Part shown: positions 6,554 to 14,652 of the stretch, piece by piece
Layout of the letters: each line of letters starts with the position of its first letter
Position numbering within the stretch: position 1 is the stretch's first letter
From: Filomicrobium sp.
GTDB taxonomy: Bacteria; Pseudomonadota; Alphaproteobacteria; Rhizobiales; Hyphomicrobiaceae
DNA: 14,652 nt
Reading direction: 5' to 3'
Assembly: GCA_021775655.1 (NCBI GenBank)
Contig: JAJFHK010000080.1
Span: forward strand, 1-14,652
Notes under the pieces: model-generated
Seen by the model: the letters and a program-made list of their open reading frames with translations, nothing else
The model's database searches: none
What the model was told of the DNA's origin: nothing
Program-made: the position numbers and the translations under genes

Positions 6554-8506
6554 ATGACACAGCCGACAGAAGAACCTATCTTCGACGAGTTCGCGCAGTC
6601 ATTCGAAATGCATCGCCCGGTCGAGATGACGTTGAAGGAATACCTCGAGGGCTGCCGAACCGACCCGACTTTTTACGCCAGCGCCGCGGAGCGGATGATG
6701 GCCGCCATCGGCGAACCGGAGTTTGTCGACACTTCTCGCGACCAGCGACTTGGCCGCATCTTCATGAACCGAACTGTGAAGGTCTATCCGGCGTTTGCAG
6801 ATTTTTATGGTCTTGAAGAAACTGTCGAACGCATCGTTGGCTTTTTCCGCTCTGCAGCGCAGGGCTTGGAGGAAAGAAAGCAGATCCTTTATCTGCTCGG
6901 ACCCGTCGGCGGTGGCAAGTCTTCGCTCGCTGAACGACTGAAGGAACTTGTCGAGCGCTGTCCGATCTATGTCTTAAAGGCAGGTGACGAGATCAGCCCT
7001 GTATACGAGAGCCCTCTTGGGCTGTTCGACCCAGCGCGGATGAGCAAGATACTCGCCGAGAAATACAGCATCCCGGCGCGAAGGCTGACCGGTATTATGA
7101 GCCCTTGGGCAATGAAGCGCCTCGATGAATTTGGCGGCGACCTCTCGAAGTTCACCGTTGTGAAGGTGCATCCCTCGCGCCTGCGTCAGATTGGCATCTC
7201 GAAGACGGAACCTGGCGACGAGAACAACCAGGACATCGCTTCGCTGGTGGGCCGCGTCGACATCCGCAAACTGGAGTTCTTCGGTCAAAACGACCCGGAT
7301 GCCTACTCCTACTCGGGCGGACTCAACCGCACGACTCAAGGCGTCATGGAATTCGTTGAGATGTTCAAGGCGCCGATCAAGATGCTGCACCCGCTGCTGA
7401 CTGCCACGCAGGATGGCAGCTACGTCGGCACTGAGAACGTCGGATCGCTACCCTACCAGGGGATCATCCTTGCTCACTCCAACGAAAGCGAGTGGCAGGC
7501 ATTCCGTAACAATAAGAACAACGAAGCATTCCTTGACCGCATTTACGTGGTGACGGTGCCCTACTCGCTTCGGGCAACGGATGAAAAGAAAATCTACGAA
7601 AAGCTTCTCGCCTCAAGCGAGCTTGCCAATGCGCCGTGCGCTCCAGGCACACTTGAAATGCTGGCGCAGTTTTCGGTCCTCTCAAGGCTTCGCGAACACG
7701 ACAATTCGCTGCTCTACTCCAAGTTGCGCGTTTATGACGGTGAGAGCCTGAAAGAAACTGACCCGCACGCCCGCAGTGTGCAGGAGTACAAGGACGCTGC
7801 AGGTGTCACCGAAGGTATGGATGGTGTCTCAACGCGGTTTGCATACAAGATCCTGTCGGAAACCTTCAACCACGATACGCATGAGGTTGCCGCCGACCCA
7901 GTGCACCTGATGTACGTCCTTGAGCAGGCGATCCGACGTGAACAGTTGCCCGGTGAAACTGAAGAACGCTACATGGAGTTCATCAAGGAAGAGCTCGGCC
8001 AGCGTTACGCGGAATTCATCGGCAACGAGATTCAGAAGGCGTATCTGGAATCGTATAATGAGTTCGGTCAGAACCTATTCGATCGTTATGTTGCTTATGC
8101 TGACGCCTGGATCGAAGACCACGACTTCAAGGATCCGGATACGGGCCAGCTGATGAGCCGCGAGATTCTCGACCAGGAGCTCTCCAAGATTGAGAAGCCG
8201 GCGGGAATCGCGAACCCGAAGGACTTCCGGTACGAGGTGGTCAAATTCTCGCTTAGGGCACGCGCCAAGAACGGTGGCAAGAACCCAAGCTGGACCTCTT
8301 ACGAAAAGATCCGCGAAGTCATTGAGCGGCGCATGTTCAGCCAGGTCGAGGACCTGCTGCCTGTCATCTCATTCGGCGCGAAGAAAGATGGCGATACCGA
8401 GAAAAAGCACGAGGACTTCGTAGAGCGGATGGTCGAGCGCGGCTATACGGCTCGGCAGGTCCGCCGCCTCGTCGAATGGTACATGCGTGTAAAGAAATCG
8501 AGCTAA
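6554..8506 (+). CDS. prkA: PrkA-family serine protein kinase (AAA+)
   Basis: Cytoplasmic PrkA/YeaG-family protein, 650 aa against about 644 in E. coli YeaG, and similar over its whole length. The N-terminal AAA+ domain has Walker A GPVGGGKS (116-123), followed by the hallmark segments IMSPWAMKRL, KTEPGDENNQD, NDPDAYSYSGGL and AHSNESEWQAFRNN. The C-terminal PrkA domain has the conserved GQNLFDRYVAYAD, ISFGAKKD and a terminal WYMRVKKSS. Family members are linked to stress and starvation responses; kinase activity is reported for some, and the AAA+ part may act as a protease or remodelling ATPase. Start choice: ATG 6554 has GGAG six bases upstream. ATG 6542 is also in frame, but its GAGGAA ends one base before it. 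First gene of a three-gene operon. Confidence 0.93.
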   Translation: MTQPTEEPIFDEFAQSFEMHRPVEMTLKEYLEGCRTDPTFYASAAERMMAAIGEPEFVDTSRDQRLGRIFMNRTVKVYPAFADFYGLEETVERIVGFFRSAAQGLEERKQILYLLGPVGGGKSSLAERLKELVERCPIYVLKAGDEISPVYESPLGLFDPARMSKILAEKYSIPARRLTGIMSPWAMKRLDEFGGDLSKFTVVKVHPSRLRQIGISKTEPGDENNQDIASLVGRVDIRKLEFFGQNDPDAYSYSGGLNRTTQGVMEFVEMFKAPIKMLHPLLTATQDGSYVGTENVGSLPYQGIILAHSNESEWQAFRNNKNNEAFLDRIYVVTVPYSLRATDEKKIYEKLLASSELANAPCAPGTLEMLAQFSVLSRLREHDNSLLYSKLRVYDGESLKETDPHARSVQEYKDAAGVTEGMDGVSTRFAYKILSETFNHDTHEVAADPVHLMYVLEQAIRREQLPGETEERYMEFIKEELGQRYAEFIGNEIQKAYLESYNEFGQNLFDRYVAYADAWIEDHDFKDPDTGQLMSREILDQELSKIEKPAGIANPKDFRYEVVKFSLRARAKNGGKNPSWTSYEKIREVIERRMFSQVEDLLPVISFGAKKDGDTEKKHEDFVERMVERGYTARQVRRLVEWYMRVKKSS

Positions 8507-8511
8507 GAATT

Positions 8512-8549
8512 ACGGGCCGGCGCCGCAAACCGGAGCTGGCCCGTTTTTT
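8512..8549 (+). terminator. Terminator-like hairpin between prkA and the DUF444 gene
   Basis: A 10-bp stem with one G-U pair (ACGGGCCGGC at 8512-8521 with GCTGGCCCGT at 8535-8544) encloses a 13-base loop and runs straight into TTTTTT (8544-8549). It has all features of an intrinsic terminator, starts six bases after the prkA stop and ends 23 bases before the next start. Partial read-through or mRNA 3'-end stabilisation would make prkA more abundant than the two downstream genes. Confidence 0.75.
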
Positions 8550-8572
8550 CGCTGCAAGGATGAACCGCCCTC

Positions 8573-9853
8573 ATGCAGATTGTCGATCGCAGGCTCAATC
8601 CGAAGTCGAAGTCGCTGGGCAATCGCCAGCGGTTCCTCCGGCGTGCCAAGGCTGAAATCAAGGAAGCGGTGCGCGAGGCCGTCAAGTCGCGCAAGGTCGC
8701 GGATATTGGCTCAGGTGAAAACGTTCGCATATCCTCGAAGAGCCTGCGCGAGCCAACCTTCTCGCTCGACTCAAAATCGGGCGCACGTGATTTTGTGCTA
8801 CCCGGCAATGACGATTTCGTTGTTGGAGACGCCATTCCCAAGCCTCCCCCTGGTGGTGGCCGAGGTTCCAAGGGATCGAAGGACGGATCGGGAGAAGACG
8901 ACTTTGTCTTTTCTCTAACCCGTGAAGAATTCCTCGACATCTTTTTTGAAGACCTGCGCTTACCGAACCTCGTCAAGGCAAAGCTGAAGAATGTCAAATC
9001 GCAAGAGCTGACACGTGCGGGTTATTCTACCGACGGGCCGCCCTCGAAGCTCAATCACGTGCGCACCATGCGCAATTCGTTGGCGCGCCGTATCGCGTTG
9101 CATCGTCCGGGCATTAAGACTCTGGAAGCACTCGAAGCTGAAATCGAGGCCGCTGAAGCCGAAACACCGCGCGATGAAGACCGTATCGCGGAACTGCACG
9201 CGCGCCACAAACGTGTCCTTTACCTGCGTAAAACCGTCGCCTATCTCGACCCGCTTGATTTGAAATTCAATCGACACGAGCGCCGACCAAAGCCTTCGAC
9301 GCAGGCGGTGATGTTCTGCCTGATGGATGTTTCGGCATCAATGACGGAACGGCTGAAGGATCTGGCCAAGCGGTTCTTCATGCTGCTGAACATCTTCCTG
9401 CAACGACACTACAAGGAAGTTCATGTCGTTTTTATCCGCCACACCAATGTTGCCGCCGAGGTCGATGAAGAAACTTTCTTCTCAGGGCGGGAAACAGGCG
9501 GCACGGTGATCTCGACGGCACTGGTTGAGATGCAGCGCGTGATCAACGAACGTTATCCGGTCTCTGACTGGAATATCTATGCGGCGCAGGCTTCCGACGG
9601 GCACAACTTCTCCGATGACATGGAGGAATGTCTCGACATCCTGCAGATGAACCTGCTCTCTCAGTGCCAGTACTTCGCATATATCGAAGTTGGATCTTCT
9701 GACGAAGGCCCCTATCCGCCAAGTGAAGTTTGGGAAGGCTACGAAGAACTTCTCGGCCAGCACTCGAATTTTGCGATGCGACGGGCCAGCGATCCCGGTG
9801 ACATCTATCCCGTCTTCCGCAACCTGTTCTCTGATGAAAAGGCGCAGGCGTAA
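8573..9853 (+). CDS. yeaH: DUF444/YeaH-YhbH family protein with vWA-like domain
   Basis: 426-aa cytoplasmic protein of the DUF444 (YeaH/YhbH) family, the usual partner of PrkA and SpoVR. The N-terminus (MQIVDRRLNP) and the segment NRQRFLRRAKAEIKEAV are family hallmarks. A Gly/Lys/Asp-rich linker (about 91-110, PPPGGGRGSKGSK) precedes LTREEFLDIFFEDLRLPNL. An acidic, probably coiled-coil stretch lies at about 184-215. The C-terminal part is von Willebrand A-like with an intact metal-binding motif: DVSAS (Asp252, Ser254, Ser256), Thr311 in GGTVIS and Asp342 in ASDGHNF. vWA domains bind partners through a metal ion and often pair with AAA+ ATPases, which fits PrkA next door. The ribosome binding site is weak (AAGGA 12 bases upstream) and follows the hairpin at 8512-8549. 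Precise function is unknown. Confidence 0.92.
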   Translation: MQIVDRRLNPKSKSLGNRQRFLRRAKAEIKEAVREAVKSRKVADIGSGENVRISSKSLREPTFSLDSKSGARDFVLPGNDDFVVGDAIPKPPPGGGRGSKGSKDGSGEDDFVFSLTREEFLDIFFEDLRLPNLVKAKLKNVKSQELTRAGYSTDGPPSKLNHVRTMRNSLARRIALHRPGIKTLEALEAEIEAAEAETPRDEDRIAELHARHKRVLYLRKTVAYLDPLDLKFNRHERRPKPSTQAVMFCLMDVSASMTERLKDLAKRFFMLLNIFLQRHYKEVHVVFIRHTNVAAEVDEETFFSGRETGGTVISTALVEMQRVINERYPVSDWNIYAAQASDGHNFSDDMEECLDILQMNLLSQCQYFAYIEVGSSDEGPYPPSEVWEGYEELLGQHSNFAMRRASDPGDIYPVFRNLFSDEKAQA

Positions 9854-9883
9854 AGTTCGCGCGGTTGAATAAGAACGAGGCCC

Positions 9884-11443
9884 ATGCAAACAACCGGTAA
9901 ATCGGCGACCGCCAAACCGTTATTCGACGGCGCAGACTGGACATTCGATCTGGTCAACAAGGCCTATGACGCGTGCGCCGAGGTCGGGCTCGACGAACTC
10001 GGTCTCGACATCTATCCCAACGTTATTGAGGTGATCACATCTGAACAGATGCTTGATGCCTATGCGTCGATCGGCCTGCCGCACATGTACCGTCACTGGT
10101 CGTTCGGCAAGCAGTTCGTGCGCGACGAACTTCATTACCGAAAGGGCGCGAGGGCGCTGGCCTATGAGCTCGTGATCAATTCAGACCCATGCATCAACTA
10201 CATCATGGAAGAGAATTCCATGACGATGCACACGCTGGTGCTGGCGCACGCTGCCATGGGCCACAACCACTTCTTCAAAAACAATTACCTGTTCCAGGAG
10301 TGGACCCGCGCCGACGCAATCCTTGACTACCTCGACTTTGCCAAGACCTACGTTGCCCGATGCGAGGAAAAGCACGGCGTCAACGCGGTCGAACAAGTGC
10401 TCGACGCAGCACACGCCCTCATGAACCAGGGAATTAGCCGGTTTCCAGGCGCCAACAAGCACGTCTCGCTGGCCCGCGAACGCGAGCGTGCACTAGCGCG
10501 GCATCTTTATGAAGAGCAGTCATTCAACGACCTGTGGCGCACGGTGCCAACGCAACAGGTCAATCAAGGTGACGATGACGAGGATGTAGACAAAACCAGC
10601 GAGTCCGGAAGGCAGGCCAACCTACCGGAAGACAACCTTCTCTACTTCCTGGAAAAAACCGCGCCGAAGCTCGAAGACTGGGAGCGCGAACTCTTGCGGA
10701 TCGTTCGTAATCTGGCGACATACTTCTATCCGCAGCGGCAGACGAAAGTGATGAACGAGGGCTGCGCGACCTGGACGCACTTCTACATTATGAACCGGCT
10801 CTACGATAAGGGCCTGCTGACCGAAGGCTCTATGCTTGAGTTCCTGCACTCGCATTCCTCCGTGACTATGCAGCCGGCTTGGAGCGACCGGCGGTTCTCA
10901 GGTATGAACCCATACGCGCTCGGCTTTGCCGTTATGCGCGACATCGAACGGATGGCGACTGACCCAACGGAAGAAGACAAGGAGTGGTGCCCGGATGTGG
11001 CCGGTTGCGGCGATGCTGTCGGAGCGCTGAAACGGGTGTGGGCTGAATTCCGTGACGACAGCTTCATCCTGCAATACCTGTCGCCGAAGGTCATACGCGA
11101 TTTCCGCTTCTTTGGTATTCATGACGAATCCCAGCACCCACACGTATTCGTTTCCAACATCCATGACGAGCGGGGTTACCGGCGGGTGCGCAAGTCGTTG
11201 TCGCAGCAATATTGCGTCTCGACGTCGGACCCGGATCTGCATGTCATCGATGCGGACCTGCAAGGGTCGCGGCGCCTCGTCATCCAGCACAAGGTTCAGA
11301 ACGGTGTCTTGCTGGACAGGGCCAATTGCGAGCGCACGCTCTACCACCTGGCACGGCTATGGGGATACAGGGTTAAGCTCATTGAAGTTGACAACGAGAC
11401 CGGCAAGACCCTCAAGGAGCACGAAAACCTGCGCATGCCCTAA
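9884..11443 (+). CDS. spoVR: SpoVR/YcgB family protein
   Basis: 519-aa SpoVR family protein (E. coli YcgB is about 510 aa). SpoVR was named for spore cortex formation in Bacillus, but the family is widespread in non-sporulating proteobacteria, where it accompanies PrkA and DUF444 proteins. Conserved blocks: PHMYRHWSFGK (66-76), INYIMEENSMTMHTLVLAHA followed by MGHNHFFKNN (about 104-134), NEGCATWTH (291-299) and YLSPKVIRDFRFFGIHD. The His/Glu-rich blocks (MEEN, AHAAMGHNH, NEGCATWTH) suggest a metal site, but no catalytic activity is established to my knowledge. The start has GAGG three bases upstream, a close spacing. It is 30 bases after the DUF444 gene, with no terminator between them. Confidence 0.93.
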   Translation: MQTTGKSATAKPLFDGADWTFDLVNKAYDACAEVGLDELGLDIYPNVIEVITSEQMLDAYASIGLPHMYRHWSFGKQFVRDELHYRKGARALAYELVINSDPCINYIMEENSMTMHTLVLAHAAMGHNHFFKNNYLFQEWTRADAILDYLDFAKTYVARCEEKHGVNAVEQVLDAAHALMNQGISRFPGANKHVSLARERERALARHLYEEQSFNDLWRTVPTQQVNQGDDDEDVDKTSESGRQANLPEDNLLYFLEKTAPKLEDWERELLRIVRNLATYFYPQRQTKVMNEGCATWTHFYIMNRLYDKGLLTEGSMLEFLHSHSSVTMQPAWSDRRFSGMNPYALGFAVMRDIERMATDPTEEDKEWCPDVAGCGDAVGALKRVWAEFRDDSFILQYLSPKVIRDFRFFGIHDESQHPHVFVSNIHDERGYRRVRKSLSQQYCVSTSDPDLHVIDADLQGSRRLVIQHKVQNGVLLDRANCERTLYHLARLWGYRVKLIEVDNETGKTLKEHENLRMP

Positions 11444-11522
11444 TGTTCCGGGGACAGTGACCTGTGCATTCTTTAGTGTTCGCGCGCCACTGACGGATTC
11501 AAACTTTGCACAACCATTTCTG

Positions 11523-11542
11523 CCGCGTTGCCGATAACGCGG
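11523..11542. promoter_or_regulatory. Inverted repeat in the uvrA leader
   Basis: CCGCGTT (11523-11529) and AACGCGG (11536-11542) are perfect reverse complements around GCCGAT. The dyad ends 20 bases before the uvrA ATG and has no T-tract, so it is not a terminator. It may be an operator or an RNA hairpin affecting translation start. Confidence 0.4.
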
Positions 11543-11562
11543 TGTTCGGCTAACCGTTTCCC

Positions 11563-14500
11563 ATGGCAAAAGCAGTGAAGCGTAAGCGGCCGGTGGCCGG
11601 AGAACCCAAGCCCGGCATTATCCATGTGCGCGGGGCCCGCGAGCACAACCTGAAGAACGTCGATCTGGAGATCCCTCGCGACGCGCTCGTCGTGTTCACG
11701 GGGCTGTCGGGTTCAGGCAAGTCTTCGCTGGCGTTCGATACGATTTATGCGGAGGGCCAGCGCCGCTACGTCGAAAGCCTGTCGGCCTATGCGCGCCAGT
11801 TTCTGCAGATGATGCAGAAGCCGGACGTTGACCACATCGACGGTCTCTCGCCCGCGATCTCCATTGAGCAGAAGACAACCTCGAAAAACCCGCGCTCGAC
11901 CGTTGGCACGGTGACGGAGATCTACGACTACCTGCGCCTGCTGTTTGCGCGTGTGGGTGTGCCGCATTCACCCGCGACCGGCCTGCCGATCGAAAGCCAG
12001 ACGGTAACGCAGATGGTCGACCGGGTACTCGCCATGGAAGAAGGCACGCGGCTTTACCTGATGGCGCCGATCGTGCGTGGGCGGAAGGGCGAATACAAAA
12101 AAGAACTGATCGAGCTACAGAAGAAAGGGTTCCAGCGCGTCAAGATCGATGGAACGCTTTATGAAATCCCCGACGCGCCTGCGCTCGACAAGAAATACAA
12201 ACACGACATCGATGTGGTTGTGGACCGCCTCGTCGTGCGCCCCGATGCGGCCTCGCGTCTTGCCGATAGTTTTGAGACGGCGCTCGGTCTTGCCGATGGT
12301 ATCGCAGTCGTTGAATTCGCGGACAAACCACTTGGCAAAGAAGCCAGATCCGGGGCCAACAAGTCGAAGAACGAGACGCATGAGCGTGTTGTATTTTCGG
12401 CGCGGTTCGCGTGCCCGGTGTCGGGCTTCACAATCGATGAAATCGAGCCACGGCTGTTCTCGTTCAACGCGCCTGCCGGAGCCTGCCCGACATGCGACGG
12501 TCTTGGCACGCAATTGCAGTTCGAGCCTGACCTTGTGGTGCCGGATGCGACGCTTTCGCTGTCCCAGGGAGCGATTTATCCGTGGGCGAAAACGGGAGCG
12601 ACATCTCCCTATTACGAGCAGACGCTTGCGGCGCTCGCGAAGCATTACGGCGTGTCGATGAAGACACCGTGGGAGCGGCTGCCGAAACACGTGCAGCTTG
12701 CGATCCTGTTCGGCTCGGCGGGCGAAGAGGTCGAATTCGTCTACGAAGATGGTTTGCGCAAGTACAAAAACGCAAAGCCATTCGAGGGCGTTATCGGCAA
12801 CATCGAACGCCGCTGGCGGGAGACCGACTCCGATTGGGTGCGTGAAGAGCTCTCGCGCTACCAGATGGCGCACCCGTGCGAAGACTGCAACGGATACCGC
12901 CTGAAGGAGCAATCGCTGGCGGTAAAGATCGCCGGACTGCACATCGGTCAAGTCTGCGAAATGTCGATCCGCACCGCGGCGCCGTTCTTCGTGGAGCTGC
13001 CCAAAGATCTGACAAAGAAGCAGCTCGAAATTGCCACGCGCATTCTCAAAGAGATCAACGAGCGGCTGAAGTTCCTCAACGATGTCGGCCTCGAATACCT
13101 CACGTTGTCGCGCAACTCAGGCACGTTGTCGGGCGGCGAGAGCCAGCGCATCCGGCTTGCTTCCCAGATCGGCTCGGGGCTGACGGGTGTGCTTTACGTT
13201 CTGGATGAGCCATCCATCGGGTTGCATCAGCGCGATAACGACCGGCTGCTCGGTACGCTCAAACACCTGCGCGACCTCGGCAATACGGTGCTTGTGGTCG
13301 AGCATGACGAGGACGCGATCCTGACTGCCGATCATGTCGTCGACATAGGCCCAGGTGCCGGCGTGCACGGTGGCGAGATCATCGCGCAAGGCACCGCGCA
13401 GGAAATCCAGAATGCAAAAGCCAGTGTCACAGGCAAGTATCTGTCGGGCGAACTGTTCGTGCCCGTGCCGGAGAACCGCCGCGCGCCGAACAAAAACAAG
13501 TCGCTGAAAGTCATCGGCGCGCGCGCGAACAATCTGCAAGACGTGACCGCCGAAATCCCGCTCGGGCTACTGACCTGCGTGACGGGTGTTTCAGGCGGCG
13601 GCAAGTCGACGCTTCTGATCGACACCATCTACCGGGCTGTTGCCCGCCGCCTCAATGGCGCGCGGTCCCACCCTGGCGAGCACGACAGACTCGTCGGCCT
13701 CGAACACCTCGACAAGGTGATTGACATCGACCAGTCGCCCATCGGGCGCACGCCGCGTTCCAACCCGGCCACCTATACAGGTGCCTTCACGCCGATCCGC
13801 GAATGGTTCTCCAACCTGCCGGAAGCAAAGGCGCGCGGTTACGCGCCGGGCCGGTTCTCGTTCAACGTCAAGGGCGGGCGCTGCGAAGCCTGCCAGGGCG
13901 ACGGCGTCATCAAGATCGAGATGCACTTCCTGCCCGACGTCTACGTCACCTGCGACCAGTGCAAGGGCCAGCGCTACAACCGCGAAACGCTGGACGTGAA
14001 GTACCGCGACAAGTCGATTGCCGACGTGCTCGACATGACGGTGGAAGAGGGCGCGGAGTTCTTCAAGGCCGTGCCCTCGATCCGCGACAAGCTGGAAACC
14101 TTGAAGCGCGTCGGGCTCACTTACATCAAGGTCGGCCAGCAGGCGACGACGCTTTCGGGCGGTGAAGCCCAGCGCGTGAAGCTGGCGAAAGAGCTGTCAA
14201 ACCGCGCGACGGGGCGCACGCTTTACATCCTCGATGAGCCGACGACAGGCCTGCATTTCCATGACGTGGCGAAGCTTCTCGAAGTGCTGCATCAGCTCGT
14301 CGAAGCCGGAAATACGGTCGTCGTCATCGAGCACAACCTGGAAGTCATCAAGACCGCCGACTGGATTATTGACATGGGACCCGAAGGCGGTGACGGCGGT
14401 GGCAAGGTCGTGGCGGCCGGAACGCCGGAAGACATTGCGGCCTGCGCGGAAAGCTACACGGGCGGATATTTGAAGAAGCTTCTTAGACGTCGCGCGGCGC

Positions 14501-14601
14501 GGAAGCCAGCGGGTGCGAAGGCCCCGGCGAAGAAGGCGGCCGCGAAGAATGGGGTCGCTGCGCGGAAAACCGGAAACGGGCGGCGGCAAGCGGCGGAATA
14601 A
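11563..14601 (+). CDS. uvrA: Excinuclease ABC subunit A (UvrA)
   Basis: Damage-recognition ATPase of nucleotide excision repair; it dimerises, scans DNA and loads UvrB. 1012 aa against 940 in E. coli. Two ABC modules are intact: Walker A GLSGSGKS (47-54) and GVSGGGKS (675-682), signatures LSGGESQR (522-529) and LSGGEAQR (864-871), Walker [10 protein letters not shown] and LYILDEPTT. The second zinc module has all four cysteines (774, 777, 797, 800). The first has CPVS...CPTC (Cys284, Ser287, Cys308, Cys311), one cysteine short. Residues 975-1012 are a basic tail rich in Lys, Arg and Ala. The ATG at 11563 fits the conserved N-terminus but has no clear Shine-Dalgarno sequence. No standard alphaproteobacterial LexA box is visible in the 119 bases upstream. 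Confidence 0.96.
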   Translation: MAKAVKRKRPVAGEPKPGIIHVRGAREHNLKNVDLEIPRDALVVFTGLSGSGKSSLAFDTIYAEGQRRYVESLSAYARQFLQMMQKPDVDHIDGLSPAISIEQKTTSKNPRSTVGTVTEIYDYLRLLFARVGVPHSPATGLPIESQTVTQMVDRVLAMEEGTRLYLMAPIVRGRKGEYKKELIELQKKGFQRVKIDGTLYEIPDAPALDKKYKHDIDVVVDRLVVRPDAASRLADSFETALGLADGIAVVEFADKPLGKEARSGANKSKNETHERVVFSARFACPVSGFTIDEIEPRLFSFNAPAGACPTCDGLGTQLQFEPDLVVPDATLSLSQGAIYPWAKTGATSPYYEQTLAALAKHYGVSMKTPWERLPKHVQLAILFGSAGEEVEFVYEDGLRKYKNAKPFEGVIGNIERRWRETDSDWVREELSRYQMAHPCEDCNGYRLKEQSLAVKIAGLHIGQVCEMSIRTAAPFFVELPKDLTKKQLEIATRILKEINERLKFLNDVGLEYLTLSRNSGTLSGGESQRIRLASQIGSGLTGVLYVLDEPSIGLHQRDNDRLLGTLKHLRDLGNTVLVVEHDEDAILTADHVVDIGPGAGVHGGEIIAQGTAQEIQNAKASVTGKYLSGELFVPVPENRRAPNKNKSLKVIGARANNLQDVTAEIPLGLLTCVTGVSGGGKSTLLIDTIYRAVARRLNGARSHPGEHDRLVGLEHLDKVIDIDQSPIGRTPRSNPATYTGAFTPIREWFSNLPEAKARGYAPGRFSFNVKGGRCEACQGDGVIKIEMHFLPDVYVTCDQCKGQRYNRETLDVKYRDKSIADVLDMTVEEGAEFFKAVPSIRDKLETLKRVGLTYIKVGQQATTLSGGEAQRVKLAKELSNRATGRTLYILDEPTTGLHFHDVAKLLEVLHQLVEAGNTVVVIEHNLEVIKTADWIIDMGPEGGDGGGKVVAAGTPEDIAACAESYTGGYLKKLLRRRAARKPAGAKAPAKKAAAKNGVAARKTGNGRRQAAE

Positions 14602-14621
14602 TCCACAAATAATCCCTTTTT

Positions 14622-14636
14622 GTTTTATGTTTGTTC
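14622..14636 (+). promoter_or_regulatory. LexA-like direct repeat (GTTT-N7-GTTC)
   Basis: GTTT (14622-14625) and GTTC (14633-14636) are seven bases apart, one mismatch from the alphaproteobacterial LexA box GTTC-N7-GTTC. A third GTTC lies at 14648-14651. The site is downstream of uvrA, in AT-rich sequence, so it would serve the next gene, which is outside the window. Weak evidence. Confidence 0.2.
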
Positions 14637-14652
14637 TTTACATTCATGTTCA

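Noticed and set aside
11544..11559. GTTC...GTTT as a LexA box before uvrA
   Set aside because: The half-sites are eight bases apart rather than seven, and the second half is mismatched.
12115..12951. Minus-strand frame of 278 codons opposite uvrA
   Set aside because: It is fully antisense to conserved UvrA sequence with no own start signals; long shadow frames are expected at this GC content.

Overview
The window is about 14.65 kb of dense, mostly plus-strand bacterial chromosome with moderately high GC. Protein sequences (an alphaproteobacterial-style UvrA with CPVSG in its first zinc module, and a tungstate-type ABC transporter), the tRNA-Glu sequence and a perfect TTAA-N7-TTAA CtrA-type box all point to an alphaproteobacterium, probably in or near Hyphomicrobiales. 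That placement is inference from family features, not from a search. Nothing in the window looks mobile: there are no transposases, integrases, CRISPR repeats or phage genes.

Layout. Positions 8-214 (minus) hold an unrecognised 68-aa protein with a strong ribosome binding site. A gap of about 500 bases follows, with two perfect dyads and a CtrA-type box, leading into a CAP-domain lipoprotein (709-1371). Next is a compact tungstate importer operon in the order permease, ATPase, binding protein (tupB 1558-2265, tupC 2258-3034, tupA 3066-3899), closed by a strong terminator at 3935-3972. The single-strand exonuclease gene recJ (4049-5902) follows, then a tRNA-Glu(UUC) gene (5998-6072) with a clear sigma70-type promoter.

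After a gap of about 480 bases comes the conserved stress module prkA (AAA+ serine protein kinase, 6554-8506), a DUF444/YeaH-type von Willebrand-like protein (8573-9853) and a SpoVR/YcgB protein (9884-11443). An internal terminator-like hairpin lies between the first two. The last gene is uvrA (11563-14601), the damage-recognition ATPase of nucleotide excision repair, here with a basic C-terminal tail. The final 51 bases carry GTTC-type repeats that may belong to the control region of the next gene.

How they work together. The tup genes form one importer and the prkA-DUF444-spoVR genes one conserved but biochemically poorly understood module. RecJ and UvrA are both DNA repair proteins but are about 5.7 kb apart and not in one operon. 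I found no clearly new defence or biosynthetic system. The most useful leads are regulatory or structural: the CtrA box in front of the CAP lipoprotein, a 10-bp tandem duplication that appears to have displaced the tupB start codon, the terminator-like hairpin inside the prkA operon, and the unusual start region and tail of uvrA.
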